DNA of 64,000 nucleotides from an uncultured Pseudomonadota bacterium (lineage in GTDB: Bacteria > Pseudomonadota > Gammaproteobacteria > Steroidobacterales > Steroidobacteraceae): assembly GCA_903868595.1 (NCBI GenBank), contig CAIPVV010000025.1, positions 1-64,000 on the forward strand, in the 5' to 3' direction. Both the position numbers and the translations under genes were made by a program. Under the pieces are notes generated by a model. The model saw only the letters and a list, made by a program, of their open reading frames with translations. It made no database searches and was not told where the DNA came from. Positions 21,317 through 34,454 of the stretch are shown here, one piece after another (within the stretch, counting starts at the first letter, position 1; every line of letters starts with the position of its first letter).

Positions 21317-22659
21317 ATGCCCGGCCGCTACTTCATCAAGACTTTCGGTTGCCAGATGAACGAGTACGACTCCACCCGTATGGGGGACGTACTTGAGTCC
21401 TGGGACGGCCTCACGCCCGCGAGCGATGAACGCTCGGCCGACATCCTCCTCATGAACACCTGCTCGGTCCGCGACAAGGCCGAGGACAAGGTGTTCTCGC
21501 TGCTGGGCAACTGGCGGCTGATGAAGCTGGCGCGCCCGGAGATCATCATCGGCGTCGGGGGCTGCGTGGCGAGCCAGGAGGGCGAGGCCATCACGCGCCG
21601 CGCCCCGTTCGTGGACCTGGTGTTCGGCCCGCAGACCGTGCACCGCCTGCCCGAGATGATCGCGAACCTGCGCGCCAGCGGGCGCGCCCAGGTGGACGTG
21701 AGCTTCCCGGAGATCGAGAAGTTCGACCACCTGCCGCCGCCCCGCGCCGACGGGGCGAGCGCTTTTCTCTCCATCATGGAAGGCTGCAGCAAGTTCTGCA
21801 GCTACTGCGTCGTGCCGTACACGCGCGGCGAGGAGATCAGCCGCCCGGCCGAGTCGGTGCTGACCGAGGTGCGCCAGCTGGTGGCGCAGGGGGTCGGGGA
21901 GATCACGCTGCTGGGCCAGAACGTCAACGCGTACGAGGGCGCCCGCGCCGACGGCTCGGTCATGGACCTGGGCACGCTCATCCTCACGATCGCGCAGATC
22001 GAGGGACTGCGCCGCATTCGCTTCACGACCTCCCATCCGCTGAACTTCGGCGATACGCTGGTGGCGGCCTTCGCGCGCACCCCGAAGCTCGCCAACCACC
22101 TGCACCTGCCCGTGCAGAGCGGCTCGGACCGCATCCTGGGGCTCATGCGCCGCGGCTATACGGTGCTGGAATTCAAGGACAAGCTGCGCCGCCTGAAGGC
22201 CGTGCGGCCAGATATCTGCATCTCCACGGACCTCATCGTCGGCTTCCCCGGCGAGACCGAGCGCGACTTCCAGCAGACCTTGGACCTGACGCGCGAGGCC
22301 TTCTTCGACCAGTCCTTCAGCTTCATCTACAGCCGCCGCCCGGGCACGCCCGCCGCCTCGCTGCCGGATGACGTCTCGCAGGCGGTCAAGCAGGAGCGCC
22401 TGGTGCGACTGCAGGAAGTGCTGGACGCACAGGCCGCGCAGATCAACCGCAGCATGGTCGGCAGCCGCCAGACCGTGCTGGTGGAGCGGCCCTCGCGCCG
22501 CGACCCGGCGCAGATGGCCGGGCGTACCGAAAACAACCGCTGGGTAAACTTCCAGGGGTCGCCGGACCTCATCAACCGCTTTGTGGACGTCGAGGTGACC
22601 GAGGCGATGGCCAATTCCCTGCGTGGACGCTTGCTGGATACGCGCATCGCGGTGAATGC

Positions 22660-22663
<4 letters not shown>
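21317..22663 (+). CDS. miaB: tRNA-2-methylthio-N6-dimethylallyladenosine synthase MiaB
   Basis: The product is 448 residues. The N-terminal methylthiotransferase domain has cluster cysteines in [20 protein letters not shown] and VGGCVAS. The radical SAM cluster motif is [15 protein letters not shown] (CxxxCxxC, about residues 157-164). The C-terminal TRAM segment follows [13 protein letters not shown]. It adds the methylthio group to ms2i6A37 of tRNAs reading UNN codons. It starts a five-gene run (miaB-ybeZ-ybeY-corC-lnt) with overlapping junctions. Confidence 0.97.
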
Positions 22664-23684
<1,021 letters not shown>

Positions 23685-23688
<4 letters not shown>

Positions 23689-24182
23689 GCAGCGACAAAC
23701 CGGCGCTACGCGTCGATGTGGGCCGCCGCACGCGGGTCAAGGTGCCGGGCCTAAAGGCGCTGGCCACCTGGGCCCAGGCCGCCCTGGGTTCGCGCGCGGC
23801 GGGCAAGGAGCTGGCCGTGCAGGTCGTCACCGCCGGCGAGAGCCGCCGCCTGAACCATCACTACCGCGGCCAGGACAAGCCCACCAACGTGCTGTCCTTC
23901 CCGGCCACCGCGCCCGCGGGCGCAAGCCCCATCCCGCTGGGGGACCTGGTGATCTGTCCGGTCGTCCTCAAGCGCGAGGCGCGCGAGCAGGGCAAGAGCG
24001 AGCGCGCCCACTGGGCTCACCTGGTGGTCCACGGCACGCTGCACCTGGTCGGCTACGACCACGAGGTGGAGCGCGACGCCCAACGCATGGAACGCCGGGA
24101 AATCGCTGTGCTGCGCAAGCTGGGTTTCGAGAATCCCTACCGCCTGGCCAAGGTGGCCAGCGGCCGCCGGAGCCCGGCATGA
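23685..24182 (+). CDS. ybeY: Endoribonuclease YbeY (16S rRNA maturation)
   Basis: The product is 165 residues. The metal-binding motif HGTLHLVGYDH (H-x3-H-x5-H) lies at about residues 116-126, preceded by NVLSFP (TNVLSFPA) and GDLVICP. It acts in 16S rRNA 3'-end processing and 70S quality control. The ATGA junctions with ybeZ and corC show coupled translation. Confidence 0.95.
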
Positions 24183-25060
24183 GCCCCAAGGCCAAGCCCG
24201 CCGCCCGCAGCTGGCGCCGCCGCCTGCGCACGCTCACCGGCCCGAAGGATCGCGTGCAGCTGCTGGATAGCCTGCGCGATGCGCACGCCCAGGGCCTGCT
24301 GGACGCCGACGGCCTGGCGATGCTGGAGGGGGTGCTGGAGGTCGCCGACCTGCAGGCGCGCGACATCATGGTGCCGCGCAACCAGATGATCTGCATCCGC
24401 CGCGACGATCCGGCCCAGCGCGTGCTCTCGGTGGTGCTGGACTCGGGGCATTCACGCTTCCCGGTGATGGACGCCGACAGCGAGGATATCGTCGGCATCC
24501 TGCTGGCCAAGGACCTGCTGCGCCTGTTCGCCATCGCGCCGGGCAAGCCCTTCGACATCAGCCAGTGCATCCGCGCCGCCGTGTTCGTGCCGGAATCCAA
24601 GCGCGTGAACCTGCTGCTCAAGGAGTTCCGGCTGAACCGCAACCACATGGCGGTGGTCGTGGATGAGTACGGCGGGGTCGCGGGCCTGGTGACCATCGAG
24701 GATGTGATCGAGCAGATCGTCGGCGAGATCGACGATGAGTACGACGTCGCCGACGAGAGCAACATCCGCAGCGAGGGGGACGGGCGCTACTTCGTGCGCG
24801 GCGGCACGCACATCGAGGAGTTCAACGAGTTCTTCTCCGCGCAGCTGCCGGAAGATGAGTTCGACACCATCGCCGGGTTGGTGAGCCAGCAGTTCGGCCG
24901 CCTGCCGCGGCGGGGCGAGGTCGCCCTGATCCAGGGCTTTGAGTTCCGCATCGTGCGCGCCGACCGGCGCCGCATCGAGACCTTGCGGGTTACGCCGCCG
25001 GCGCAACGGGTCGGCGACGCCGATGCGGATGCGGCCGGTGCGGCGCCGGACAGTGGCTGA
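24179..25060 (+). CDS. corC: CorC/YbeX family CBS-domain protein
   Basis: The product is 293 residues from the ATG at 24179, which overlaps the ybeY stop. Paired CBS domains lie around residues 70-190 (ARDIMVPRNQMICIRRD, and VVVDEYGGVAGLVTIEDVIE), with a C-terminal CorC/HlyC domain (DTIAGLVSQQFGRLPRRGE). It has no membrane segments. It is linked to Mg/Co efflux in Salmonella and, as YbeX, to ribosome metabolism in E. coli. Confidence 0.93.
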   Translation: MSPKAKPAARSWRRRLRTLTGPKDRVQLLDSLRDAHAQGLLDADGLAMLEGVLEVADLQARDIMVPRNQMICIRRDDPAQRVLSVVLDSGHSRFPVMDADSEDIVGILLAKDLLRLFAIAPGKPFDISQCIRAAVFVPESKRVNLLLKEFRLNRNHMAVVVDEYGGVAGLVTIEDVIEQIVGEIDDEYDVADESNIRSEGDGRYFVRGGTHIEEFNEFFSAQLPEDEFDTIAGLVSQQFGRLPRRGEVALIQGFEFRIVRADRRRIETLRVTPPAQRVGDADADAAGAAPDSG

Positions 25061-26570
25061 GGCCCGGCGCGCGCTGCTGGCGCGCGGGGTGGCCGTGGCG
25101 GCGGGCCTGGCTCTGGCCACGGCCTTCGCCCCGTATGGCCTCTACCCCCTTGCGCTGCTCTGCCCCGCCGTACTCATGTGGCTGTGGCTGGATGCGCGCT
25201 CGCCGCGCGAGGCGGCGTGGCTGGGCTTTTGCTTCAGCGCGGGCACCTTCTCGGTGGGCACCTGGTGGCTGTACATCAGCATCCACGGCTTCGGGCAGGC
25301 GCCGGTGTGGCTCGCGCTGCTGCTGTTGGCGGCGCTGGTGGGCAGCATGTCCGCCTACCAGGCGGGGCTGGGCTACGTGCTGGTGCGTTACCTGCCGCGC
25401 AGCGCGGGCATGGGACCGCTGGTCGCGATGCCCGCTGCCTGGCTGCTGGTGGAGTGGTGGCGCGGCTGGTTCCTCTCCGGCTTCCCGTGGCTCTCGCTCG
25501 GCTACTCGCAGACCGACAGCTACCTGGCGGGCCTGGCGCCGGTGGGCGGCGTCTATGGGCTGAGCGCGGTGCTGCTACTGGGGGCCGGCGGCCTGGTGAC
25601 GCTGCTGCGCGGCCGCGGCCTGCTGCGCGCGGTGGGCGCCGCCGTGCTGGTGCTGCCGTGGCTTGTGGGCCTGGGCCTGCGAGGGGTGGAGTGGACCCAC
25701 GCGAGCGGCCCGCCCGCGGATATCGCGATCCTGCAGGGCGCAATCCCGCAGGACCAGAAGTGGCTGGATGAGAACCGCGATACGACGCTGGAGCTGTACC
25801 GCAAGCTCAACACCCAGGCCCTGGGTGCGCGGCTGATCCTCTGGCCGGAGTCGGCCCCGCCGGACCTGGCCAACAACATCGCCAGCTACCTGGGCAATAT
25901 CTGGTCGGTGTCCCGCGCGATGCGCTCGGACGTGGTGATGGGGGTGGTGCGCGTCGCCGACGACGGCGACACCTACTACAACTCGATCCTGGCGCTGGCC
26001 GAGGCCCCTTCGTTCTACGACAAGCACCACCTGGTGCCCTTTGGCGAGTACTTCCCGGTGCCGGCGTTCGTGCGGCACTGGCTGCGCCTGATGAGCCTGC
26101 CGTATTCGGACTTCACGCCCGGCGCCACCGAGCAGCCGCCGCTTGCGGCCGGGGGCCTTCGGCTTGCCGCCAGCATCTGCTACGAGGATGCCTATCCCAG
26201 CGAGCAGCGGGGCGCGATGCGTGCCTCCTCGATGCTCGTCAACGTCACCAACGACGCCTGGTTCGGCCGGGCAGGCGCCCGCTTCCAGCATTTTCAGATC
26301 GCGCGCATGCGTGCCCTGGAGAGCCAGCGCTACCTGTTGCGCGCCGCCAACGACGGGATTTCGGCCATTATCGGTGAACGCGGGCAGGTGATCGCGACGG
26401 CGCCGCAATACCAGCCGGCGGTGCTGCGGGGGCTGGCACAGCCGCGTGCCGGCAGCACCCCGTACCTGCTCGCCGGCAACGCCCCGGTACTTGCCCTGGC
26501 AGTCCTCGCCTTGCTGCTTTTGGTACTGCCGCAACAGCTGCGCCGCCGGCGTCGCGCAGCGACAGCTTGA
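25053..26570 (+). CDS. lnt: Apolipoprotein N-acyltransferase Lnt
   Basis: The product is 505 residues from the GTG at 25053, which overlaps corC by 8 bp. In-frame ATGs at 25023 and 25029 are alternatives, so the start is uncertain. Several N-terminal membrane segments precede a nitrilase domain with Glu in LILWPESAPP (near 268), Lys in FYDKHHLVPFGEYFP (near 323) and Cys in SICYEDAYP (near 374). It adds the third acyl chain to lipoproteins in the inner membrane. Potential clients encoded nearby are the DegP-like lipoprotein, LptE and two further lipoproteins. Confidence 0.94.
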   Translation: MAEARRALLARGVAVAAGLALATAFAPYGLYPLALLCPAVLMWLWLDARSPREAAWLGFCFSAGTFSVGTWWLYISIHGFGQAPVWLALLLLAALVGSMSAYQAGLGYVLVRYLPRSAGMGPLVAMPAAWLLVEWWRGWFLSGFPWLSLGYSQTDSYLAGLAPVGGVYGLSAVLLLGAGGLVTLLRGRGLLRAVGAAVLVLPWLVGLGLRGVEWTHASGPPADIAILQGAIPQDQKWLDENRDTTLELYRKLNTQALGARLILWPESAPPDLANNIASYLGNIWSVSRAMRSDVVMGVVRVADDGDTYYNSILALAEAPSFYDKHHLVPFGEYFPVPAFVRHWLRLMSLPYSDFTPGATEQPPLAAGGLRLAASICYEDAYPSEQRGAMRASSMLVNVTNDAWFGRAGARFQHFQIARMRALESQRYLLRAANDGISAIIGERGQVIATAPQYQPAVLRGLAQPRAGSTPYLLAGNAPVLALAVLALLLLVLPQQLRRRRRAATA

Positions 26571-26596
26571 AACCCAGTGGGGTGGCCCGATATACC
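26567..26596 (+). promoter_or_regulatory. Candidate sigma-70 promoter before the DegP-type gene
   Basis: TTGAAA (26567-26572, overlapping the lnt stop), an 18-bp spacer and TATACC (26591-26596) lie 90 bp before the protease ATG. The match is fair on both hexamers. Confidence 0.4.
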
Positions 26597-26624
26597 GGGG
26601 CAACCCTTTTGTCCGATGGACGCC

Positions 26625-26653
26625 GGAACCTTCTCTCCGGCACACCTGTCTAT
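26625..26653 (+). promoter_or_regulatory. Candidate extracytoplasmic-sigma (RpoE-like) promoter
   Basis: GGAACCTTC at 26625-26633 and TCTAT at 26649-26653 resemble the GGAACTT and TCTGA/TCTAA elements of RpoE promoters. The gap between GAACCT and TCTAT is 17 nt, against the usual 16. degP genes are classical RpoE targets, which makes the context suitable, but the match is imperfect. Confidence 0.35.
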
Positions 26654-26686
26654 CGGTGGCCTGTCTTTATGTCGAGGATGTGTTGC

Positions 26687-28168
26687 ATGACTCAGGAACG
26701 GAACGGCGGAAGGTTTGTCGGTGTACTGCTGCTGGGCGCGATGCTCTCGGCCTGTTCGGGCCCGGCGTCGACCGCCACGCCTGCCAGCGCATCCCCTGCA
26801 GCACCGGTGTCCGCGCCCGCGGCCAGTACGCCCGTCGTCACGGGCCTGCCGGATTTCACCGTGCTCGTGGAGCGCTTTGGTCCTGCCGTGGTCAACGTGC
26901 AGGTGACCGAGAAGCGCGCCGAGGCGCAGCCCATGCGCGGGCCGCAGTTGAACCCCAACGATCCCTTCTATGACTTCTTCAAGCGCTTCGGCATCCCCAA
27001 CCCCAACGGCGGCGGCCGCGGCAACGCTCCGCCGGCGCGCGGCGAGGGCTCCGGCTTCATCGTGAGCCCCGACGGCTACATCCTCACCAACGCCCACGTG
27101 GTGCGCGGCGCCTCCGACGTGGTCGTGAAGCTCGTGGACCGCCACGAGTACACGGCCAAGGTCATCGGCCAGGACGCCCGCACGGACGTGGCGGTCATCA
27201 AGATCGAGGCGAAGAACCTGCCCACGGTGAAGATCGGCGATCCCTCCAAGCTCAAGCCCGGCCAGTGGGTGGTGGCGATCGGCTCGCCGTTCGGCTTCGA
27301 GAACAGCGTCACCGCCGGCATCGTGAGCGCCACGGCCCGCACGCTGCCGGATGATCGCTACGTGCCGTTCATCCAGACCGACGTGCCGGTGAACCCCGGC
27401 AACTCCGGTGGCCCGCTGTTCAACATGGACGGCGAGGTGGTGGGCATCAACTCGCAGATCTACAGCCAGACCGGTGGCTACATGGGCCTCTCCTTCGCGA
27501 TCCCGATCGATGTGGCCAACAACGTGCGCGAGCAACTGGTGAAGAGCGGCAAGGTGAGCCGCGGCCGTATCGGCGTCAGCATCCAGGACGTCACCTCGCA
27601 GCTGGCCGACTCCTTCGGGCTGGATCGCCCGCGCGGCGCGCTGATCGGCTCGGTGGAGGCCGGCGGGCCTGCCGACAAGGGCGGCGTGAAGGCCGGCGAC
27701 ATCATCGTGCGCGTGGACGGCAAGCTCATCGAGCGCGATGCGGAAGTGCCCTCGCTCATCTCCGGCATCAAGCCGGGAACCGATACGCAGATCGAGGTGT
27801 GGCGCGACCACGCGGTCAAGAAGCTCACGGTGCGCGTGGCCGAGCTCAAGGAGGACGGCGAGAAGACCGCCGCCACCGCGGGCCAGGGGGCCGAGGAGCA
27901 GGGCACGCTGGGCCTCTCCGTGCGTCCGCTGGAGCCGGAGGAGCGCCGCCAGGTGAAGACCGAGGGCACGCTGGTGGTCGAGGAGGCGACGGGGCCGGCG
28001 GCACTGGCCGGCGTGCAGCCCGGCGACATCATCCTGGGCGTCAACGGCACGCCGGTGAAGTCCATCGCCGAGCTGAAGGTGGCGGCCAAGAAGTCCGGCA
28101 AGACCGTGGCGCTGCTGATCCAGCGCGGCGAGGCGCAGATCTTCGTGCCGGTGCGCCCGGGCAACTAA
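26687..28168 (+). CDS. DegP/MucD-type serine protease with a lipoprotein signal
   Basis: The product is 493 residues from the ATG at 26687, with GAGG nine bases upstream. The signal [14 protein letters not shown] ends in a lipobox (LSAC, Cys23), so the mature enzyme should be lipid-anchored. The catalytic triad is clear: His in TNAHVV (near 136), Asp in [10 protein letters not shown] (near 166) and Ser in [10 protein letters not shown] (near 240). Two PDZ domains follow (about 290-380 and 400-490). It degrades or refolds damaged envelope proteins. Most DegP homologues are soluble periplasmic proteins, so the lipobox is unusual. It is closest to the Do family; exact orthology is unsettled. Confidence 0.92.
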   Translation: MTQERNGGRFVGVLLLGAMLSACSGPASTATPASASPAAPVSAPAASTPVVTGLPDFTVLVERFGPAVVNVQVTEKRAEAQPMRGPQLNPNDPFYDFFKRFGIPNPNGGGRGNAPPARGEGSGFIVSPDGYILTNAHVVRGASDVVVKLVDRHEYTAKVIGQDARTDVAVIKIEAKNLPTVKIGDPSKLKPGQWVVAIGSPFGFENSVTAGIVSATARTLPDDRYVPFIQTDVPVNPGNSGGPLFNMDGEVVGINSQIYSQTGGYMGLSFAIPIDVANNVREQLVKSGKVSRGRIGVSIQDVTSQLADSFGLDRPRGALIGSVEAGGPADKGGVKAGDIIVRVDGKLIERDAEVPSLISGIKPGTDTQIEVWRDHAVKKLTVRVAELKEDGEKTAATAGQGAEEQGTLGLSVRPLEPEERRQVKTEGTLVVEEATGPAALAGVQPGDIILGVNGTPVKSIAELKVAAKKSGKTVALLIQRGEAQIFVPVRPGN

Positions 28169-28199
28169 CGGCCCGGCCCGCGGGCTTCGGCTGCGCGCC

Positions 28200-28220
28200 C
28201 GGCCCCGCTACGCGGGGCCG
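28200..28220. terminator. GC-rich hairpin after the protease gene
   Basis: CGGCCCCGC (28200-28208) pairs with GCGGGGCCG (28212-28220) around a TAC loop, a 9-bp stem. No T-run follows, so termination would be weak or Rho-assisted. The rest of the 160-bp gap before leuS shows a TATTCT -10 candidate at 28264-28269. Confidence 0.4.
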
Positions 28221-28328
28221 CGGCGCCTGCCGGCCCGGTCTGCAAGGCGGTGGCGCGCTCGTGTATTCTTGCGCGAGGTATCCCCGCCTTCTGACCTGAC
28301 AAGCGCGCCCGACGCGCTTCATCCTCCA

Positions 28329-30944
28329 ATGCAAGAACGCTATGACCCGGCTGCGATAGAGCGCAGCGCGCAGGCTGACTGGGACGCGCAACGCGCGTTT
28401 GTCGCGGATGAGAACGCGCCCGGCGAGAAATTCTACTGTCTCTCCATGTTCCCCTACCCGTCGGGCAGGCTGCACATGGGGCATGTGCGCAACTACACCA
28501 TTGGCGACGTGCTCTCGCGCTTCATGCGCATGCAGGGCCGCAACGTGCTGCAGCCGATGGGCTGGGATGCCTTCGGCCTGCCGGCGGAGAACGCGGCGAT
28601 GGCCAACGGCGTGCCGCCGGCCAAGTGGACTCGCGACAACATCGCCTACATGAAGGGGCAGCTGAAGTCGCTGGGCCTCTCGATCGACTGGGGGCGCGAG
28701 CTGGCCACCTGCGACCCGGACTACTACAAGTGGAACCAGTGGCTGTTCCTGCGCATGCTCGAGCAGGGCATTGCCTACAAGAAGACCGGCGTCGTGAACT
28801 GGGATCCGATCGACCAGACCGTGCTCGCCAACGAGCAGGTGATCGACGGGCGCGGCTGGCGCACCGGCGCGCTGGTGGAGAAGCGCGAGATCCCGATGTA
28901 TTACCTGCGCATCACCGGCTACGCCGAGGCGCTGCGCGGTGCGCTGGATGAGCTGCCGGGCTGGCCGGAGCGCGTGCGCGCGATGCAGGCCAACTGGATC
29001 GGCCAGAGCTACGGCGTGGACGTGGACTTCCCGTATGCGCCGGATACCCAGGCCGCGCTCGGCAAGGACGGGGCGCTGCGCGTCTTCACGACGCGCGCCG
29101 ACACGCTCTTCGGCGTGACCTACGTGGCGGTCGCGGCCGAGCATCCGCTCGCGCTGGCCGCGGCTGCGCGCGATGCGGGCATCGCCGCGTTCGTGGAGGA
29201 GTGCCGCCGCGGCAGCACGATGGAGGCGGACCTCGCGACGCAGGAGAAGAGGGGCCTGCCGACGGGCCTGCACGTGCGCCACCCGCTCACCGGCGAGCCG
29301 TTGCCCGTGTTCGTCGCCAACTACGTGCTCATGACCTACGGCGAGGGCGCCGTCATGGCGGTGCCGGCGCACGATGAGCGCGACTTTGAGTTCGCGCTGA
29401 AATACGCGCTGCCGGTCCGCACCGTCATCGCCTCCACCCGCGCTGCGTACCAGAGGGTCGCACCGCCCTGGATCGATGCCTACGGCGAGCCGGGCGTGAC
29501 GGTGGATTCCGGCGCGTTCAGCGGCCTGGCCTCCGCGGCGGCGGTGGAGGCGATCGCCGCGGAGCTTGCCAGCCGAACACTGGGCGCCAAGCGCGTGCAG
29601 TACCGCCTGCGCGACTGGGGCATCTCGCGCCAGCGCTACTGGGGCTGCCCGATCCCGATCATCCACTGCGAGGCCTGCGGCGCCGTGCCGGTGCCGGATG
29701 CGGACCTGCCGGTGCGCCTGCCGGAGGACCTGGTGCCGGATGGCAGCGGCAACCCGCTGGCCAAGTCCGCCTCGTTCCTCGCCTGCAAGTGCCCCAGGTG
29801 CGGCGCCGATGCGCGCCGCGAGACGGACACGATGGATACCTTCGTCGACAGCTCCTGGTACTTCCTGCGCTTTACCTGCGCGGACCAGCAGGGCTCGATG
29901 GTGGATGCGCGCGCCGACTACTGGCTGCCGGTGGACCATTACATCGGGGGCATCGAGCACGCGATCCTGCACCTGCTGTACGCGCGCTTCTGGACGCGCG
30001 TGATGCACGACCTGGGGCTGGTGAGGGTGGCCGAGCCGTTCGCGAACCTGCTGACGCAGGGCATGGTGCTCAACCACATCTTCCACCGCACGCCGGCCTC
30101 CGGCCGCCGCGAGTACTTCAACCCCCTGGACGTGGACCTGGTGATCGACGCGGCCACCAAGCAGGCTACGGCGACGCTGCGCAAGGACGGCAGCCTCGTG
30201 ACCTACGAGGGCCTGGGCACGATGTCCAAGTCGCGCAACAACGGCGTGGACCCGAACCTCATCACCGAGAAATTCGGGGCCGACACCGCGCGGCTGTTCA
30301 TGATGTTCACCGCACCGCCCGAGCAGTCGCTGGAGTGGTCGGATGAAGGCGTACAGGGTGCCAACCGCTTCCTGCGCCGCGTGTGGAAGGCCGTGTACGA
30401 CCACGTCGCCGCCGGCCCCGCCGGCGCGCTGGACGCAGCGCAGCTGGCGCCCGCGGACCGGGACCTGCGCCGCATCGCCCACCAGACGCTGTCCAAGGTG
30501 CGCGACGATATCGGCCGGCGCCGTGTCTTCAACACCGCGATCGCCGCGGTCATGGAGCTGCTGAACGCGGTCGGCCGCCATGCCGGGGACGCGGCGCCCG
30601 CGCGTGCCGCGCGCCAGGAGGCGCTGGAGATCGCCGTGCTGTGCCTGGGCCCGATCGTGCCGCACATCTGCCATACGCTGTGGCAGGAGCTGGGCCAGCG
30701 CGAGCCGCTGTACCGCGTGCGCTGGCGCGAGACGGACCCGGCGGCGCTCACGCAGGAGCAGGTGGAGATCGTCGTGCAGGTCAACGGCAAGCTGCGCGGG
30801 CGCATCAGCGCGGCGCCGGGCGCGAGCGACGAGGAACTGCGCAGCGTGGCGCTGGCCGATGAGGCGGTGCGCCGCTTCCTGGACGGCAAGGAGCCCAAGA
30901 AGGTGATCGTGGTGCGCGGCAAGCTCGTCAACATCGTCATCTAG
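28329..30944 (+). CDS. leuS: Leucyl-tRNA synthetase
   Basis: The product is 871 residues from the ATG at 28329 ([19 protein letters not shown]). A class I synthetase: HIGH-type motif HMGH in [16 protein letters not shown] (near residue 47) and KMSKS-type TMSKS in [15 protein letters not shown] (near 631). The CP1 editing domain lies between ([16 protein letters not shown] and the threonine-rich region; [13 protein letters not shown]). It has a zinc-like CEACG/CKCPRCG insertion and a C-terminal domain ending [15 protein letters not shown]. An in-frame ATG lies 60 bp upstream but adds unrelated residues. Confidence 0.98.
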   Translation: MQERYDPAAIERSAQADWDAQRAFVADENAPGEKFYCLSMFPYPSGRLHMGHVRNYTIGDVLSRFMRMQGRNVLQPMGWDAFGLPAENAAMANGVPPAKWTRDNIAYMKGQLKSLGLSIDWGRELATCDPDYYKWNQWLFLRMLEQGIAYKKTGVVNWDPIDQTVLANEQVIDGRGWRTGALVEKREIPMYYLRITGYAEALRGALDELPGWPERVRAMQANWIGQSYGVDVDFPYAPDTQAALGKDGALRVFTTRADTLFGVTYVAVAAEHPLALAAAARDAGIAAFVEECRRGSTMEADLATQEKRGLPTGLHVRHPLTGEPLPVFVANYVLMTYGEGAVMAVPAHDERDFEFALKYALPVRTVIASTRAAYQRVAPPWIDAYGEPGVTVDSGAFSGLASAAAVEAIAAELASRTLGAKRVQYRLRDWGISRQRYWGCPIPIIHCEACGAVPVPDADLPVRLPEDLVPDGSGNPLAKSASFLACKCPRCGADARRETDTMDTFVDSSWYFLRFTCADQQGSMVDARADYWLPVDHYIGGIEHAILHLLYARFWTRVMHDLGLVRVAEPFANLLTQGMVLNHIFHRTPASGRREYFNPLDVDLVIDAATKQATATLRKDGSLVTYEGLGTMSKSRNNGVDPNLITEKFGADTARLFMMFTAPPEQSLEWSDEGVQGANRFLRRVWKAVYDHVAAGPAGALDAAQLAPADRDLRRIAHQTLSKVRDDIGRRRVFNTAIAAVMELLNAVGRHAGDAAPARAARQEALEIAVLCLGPIVPHICHTLWQELGQREPLYRVRWRETDPAALTQEQVEIVVQVNGKLRGRISAAPGASDEELRSVALADEAVRRFLDGKEPKKVIVVRGKLVNIVI

Positions 30945-30963
30945 GCAAGGCGCGCCAACCCCC

Positions 30964-31464
30964 ATGAACCGTACCGTTGGAACCCTGCGTCGCGCGGTCC
31001 TGCTGGGGCTGCTCGTGGTGCTCTCGGGCTGCGGCTTCCACCTGCAGGGGCGCCTGCCCCTGCCGGAGTCGATCCGCACGCTGCACGTGGAGGCAGTGGA
31101 TGAGCAGAGCGACTTCACGCAGGCCCTGCGCGCCAGCCTCGCCTCCTCCGGCGCGCACCTGGTGGAGATGTCCGGGCCCACGGCGGCGACGCTGCAGATC
31201 TCCACCGACCGCATCACGGAGCGGGTACTCACCGTCTCGGCGCGCAACCTCCCCACCGACTACGAGCTCACCTACGAGGTCGTGGTCTGCGTGCGCGGCG
31301 CGGGCCGGGAGCTCATGGCGCCGGAGACCGTGTCCCTCTCGCGCATCTACAGCTTCGATGAGACCAAGCTTCTGGCCAAGGATCGGGAGAAGGAGATCCT
31401 GCTGGACGCGCTGGCCCGCGACATGGCCGGCGTGGTGATGCGCCGGCTCAGTTCGCTGCAGTAG
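30964..31464 (+). CDS. lptE: LPS-assembly lipoprotein LptE
   Basis: The product is 166 residues. The signal peptide ends in the lipobox VLSGC (Cys23), followed by GFHLQGRLPLPESIRTLHV, the typical LptE start of the mature domain. The later segment VSLSRIYSFDETKLLAKDRE also fits the family. It plugs the LptD barrel in the outer membrane and helps insert lipopolysaccharide. It follows leuS by 19 bp, the conserved order. holA, its usual next neighbour, is 5.7 kb away. Confidence 0.93.
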   Translation: MNRTVGTLRRAVLLGLLVVLSGCGFHLQGRLPLPESIRTLHVEAVDEQSDFTQALRASLASSGAHLVEMSGPTAATLQISTDRITERVLTVSARNLPTDYELTYEVVVCVRGAGRELMAPETVSLSRIYSFDETKLLAKDREKEILLDALARDMAGVVMRRLSSLQ

Positions 31465-31477
31465 GGGGGGGCTACGC

Positions 31478-31953
31478 GTGCTGCGGCTTGGGGAGCTCGA
31501 CCGGGAGGCGCTATCGCAGCTGCTCGCCCGCTATGCCCTGAGGCTTGAGCTCGTGCCCGAGTGCACCGAGATCCCCGGCAGCTACTGGGGCGAGTCAGAG
31601 GCGGGCCTGGTGGGAGCCGTGGTGTATGCGCGGCTGGACACGCCCCTGCATTCGGTGCTGCACGAGTCCTGCCACTACCTCTGCATGGATGCCGCGCGGC
31701 GCGCGGGCCTGAACCGCGATGCGGGCGGCGATGACGCGGAGGAGTCGGCGGTCTGCTACCTGCAGGTGCTGCTGTCTGCGGAGCTGGCGCAGTGCGGCCG
31801 CGAGCGGGCTTTTGCCGACATGGATGCCTGGGGCTACAGCTTCCGCCTGGGCCATGCCGCGGCCTGGTTCCAGGAGGATGCCGAGGATGCGCGGCAGTGG
31901 CTGGTGCGCGAGGGACTGCTGGGCGAGGCGGGTGCGTTGACCGGGCGCCCAAG

Positions 31954-31960
<7 letters not shown>
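31478..31960 (+). CDS. Uncharacterised protein with an HExxH metallopeptidase-like motif
   Basis: The product is 160 residues from a GTG at 31478, with a run of eight G as ribosome binding site just after the lptE stop. The centre reads LHSVLHESCHYLCMDAARR, so HESCH (near residue 62) fits HExxH. An acidic segment DDAEESAVCYLQVLL about 25 residues later could give the third, glutamate ligand, as in gluzincin peptidases. No signal peptide or membrane segment is seen, so it would be cytoplasmic. I do not recognise a named family. The next gene overlaps its stop by 7 bp, pointing to cotranslation with the lipoprotein hydrolase. Confidence 0.75.
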
Positions 31961-33853
<1,893 letters not shown>

Positions 33854-34204
33854 TTACAAGCGCTTGGCGGTCATCGGTCCCAGCGGCTCGCCGCCGATCA
33901 GGTGCACGTGCAGGTGGTAGACCTCCTGGCCGCCGTTGCGGTTGCAGTTGATCACCAGCCGGTAGCCGTCCTCGGCGATGCCCTCGCGTCGCGCCAGGTC
34001 GCGTGCCACGACGATGAGCCGGCCGATCAGCGCGGCATCGCCATCGGCGATGTCATTGGCCGTGGGGATCGGCTTGTGCGGGACGATGAGCAGATGCACC
34101 GGCGCGCGGGGATGGATGTCGCGGAACGCGATGATCTCCTCATCGCGGTACACGACGTCGGCCGGCAGTTCGCCGGCGATGATGCGTTCAAAGAGTGTGG
34201 CCAT
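33854..34204 (-). CDS. hinT: HIT-family nucleotide hydrolase (HinT-like)
   Basis: The product is 116 residues from the ATG at 34204 (MATLFERIIAGELPADVVY). The histidine triad is HLHVHLIGG (near residues 98-106), preceded by DIHPRAPVHLLIVPHKPIP. Such proteins hydrolyse adenosine phosphoramidates. A TATAGT -10 ends only 7 nt before the ATG, so the mRNA may be leaderless. The frame is open 22 codons upstream without homology. Confidence 0.93.
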   Translation of the reverse strand: MATLFERIIAGELPADVVYRDEEIIAFRDIHPRAPVHLLIVPHKPIPTANDIADGDAALIGRLIVVARDLARREGIAEDGYRLVINCNRNGGQEVYHLHVHLIGGEPLGPMTAKRL

Positions 34205-34211
34205 GCGGGCA

Positions 34212-34217
34212 ACTATA
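34212..34217 (-). promoter_or_regulatory. -10 element of hinT, very close to the start codon
   Basis: On the minus strand TATAGT (34217-34212) is followed by 7 nt and the ATG at 34204. No good -35 was found. Transcription would begin at or next to the start codon. Confidence 0.45.
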
Positions 34218-34383
34218 ACTCCACTCGCGGGCCCGTCCCCAGAAGGCGACCGCTGCGCAAGGCCCGCCACTACCGGGCCAGCAGCCCTGACGGTGGCCCC
34301 CGGGGCCGTCCCCGGGCCCGCGGACGGCGCTCGCCGCGGAGCCTCGGGGCCGTGCTTTGCGGCGCGCGGCGACGCCTTGCTAA

Positions 34384-34429
34384 GCCACGGAAAAGGCTAT
34401 AGGTTGGACCGTGTAGTACTTTCCGTGCC
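34384..34429. repeat. Inverted repeat around a promoter-like region before the His-rich peptide gene
   Basis: GCCACGGAAA (34384-34393) and TTTCCGTGCC (34420-34429) are complementary at nine of ten positions and flank 26 bp that contain TATAGG (34398-34403). TTGCTA (34377-34382) could serve as -35 with a short 15-bp spacer. This could be an operator pair for a regulator of the His-rich peptide and TonB receptor genes, or a leader hairpin. The rest of the 250-bp gap holds only GC-rich hairpins. Confidence 0.4.
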
Positions 34430-34454
34430 TGATGCTTGAGACCCCACCCGATTG

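Noticed and set aside
28200-28220. Intrinsic terminator of textbook type after the DegP-like gene
   Set aside because: The stem is good but no T-run follows, so it is listed only as a hairpin with low confidence.
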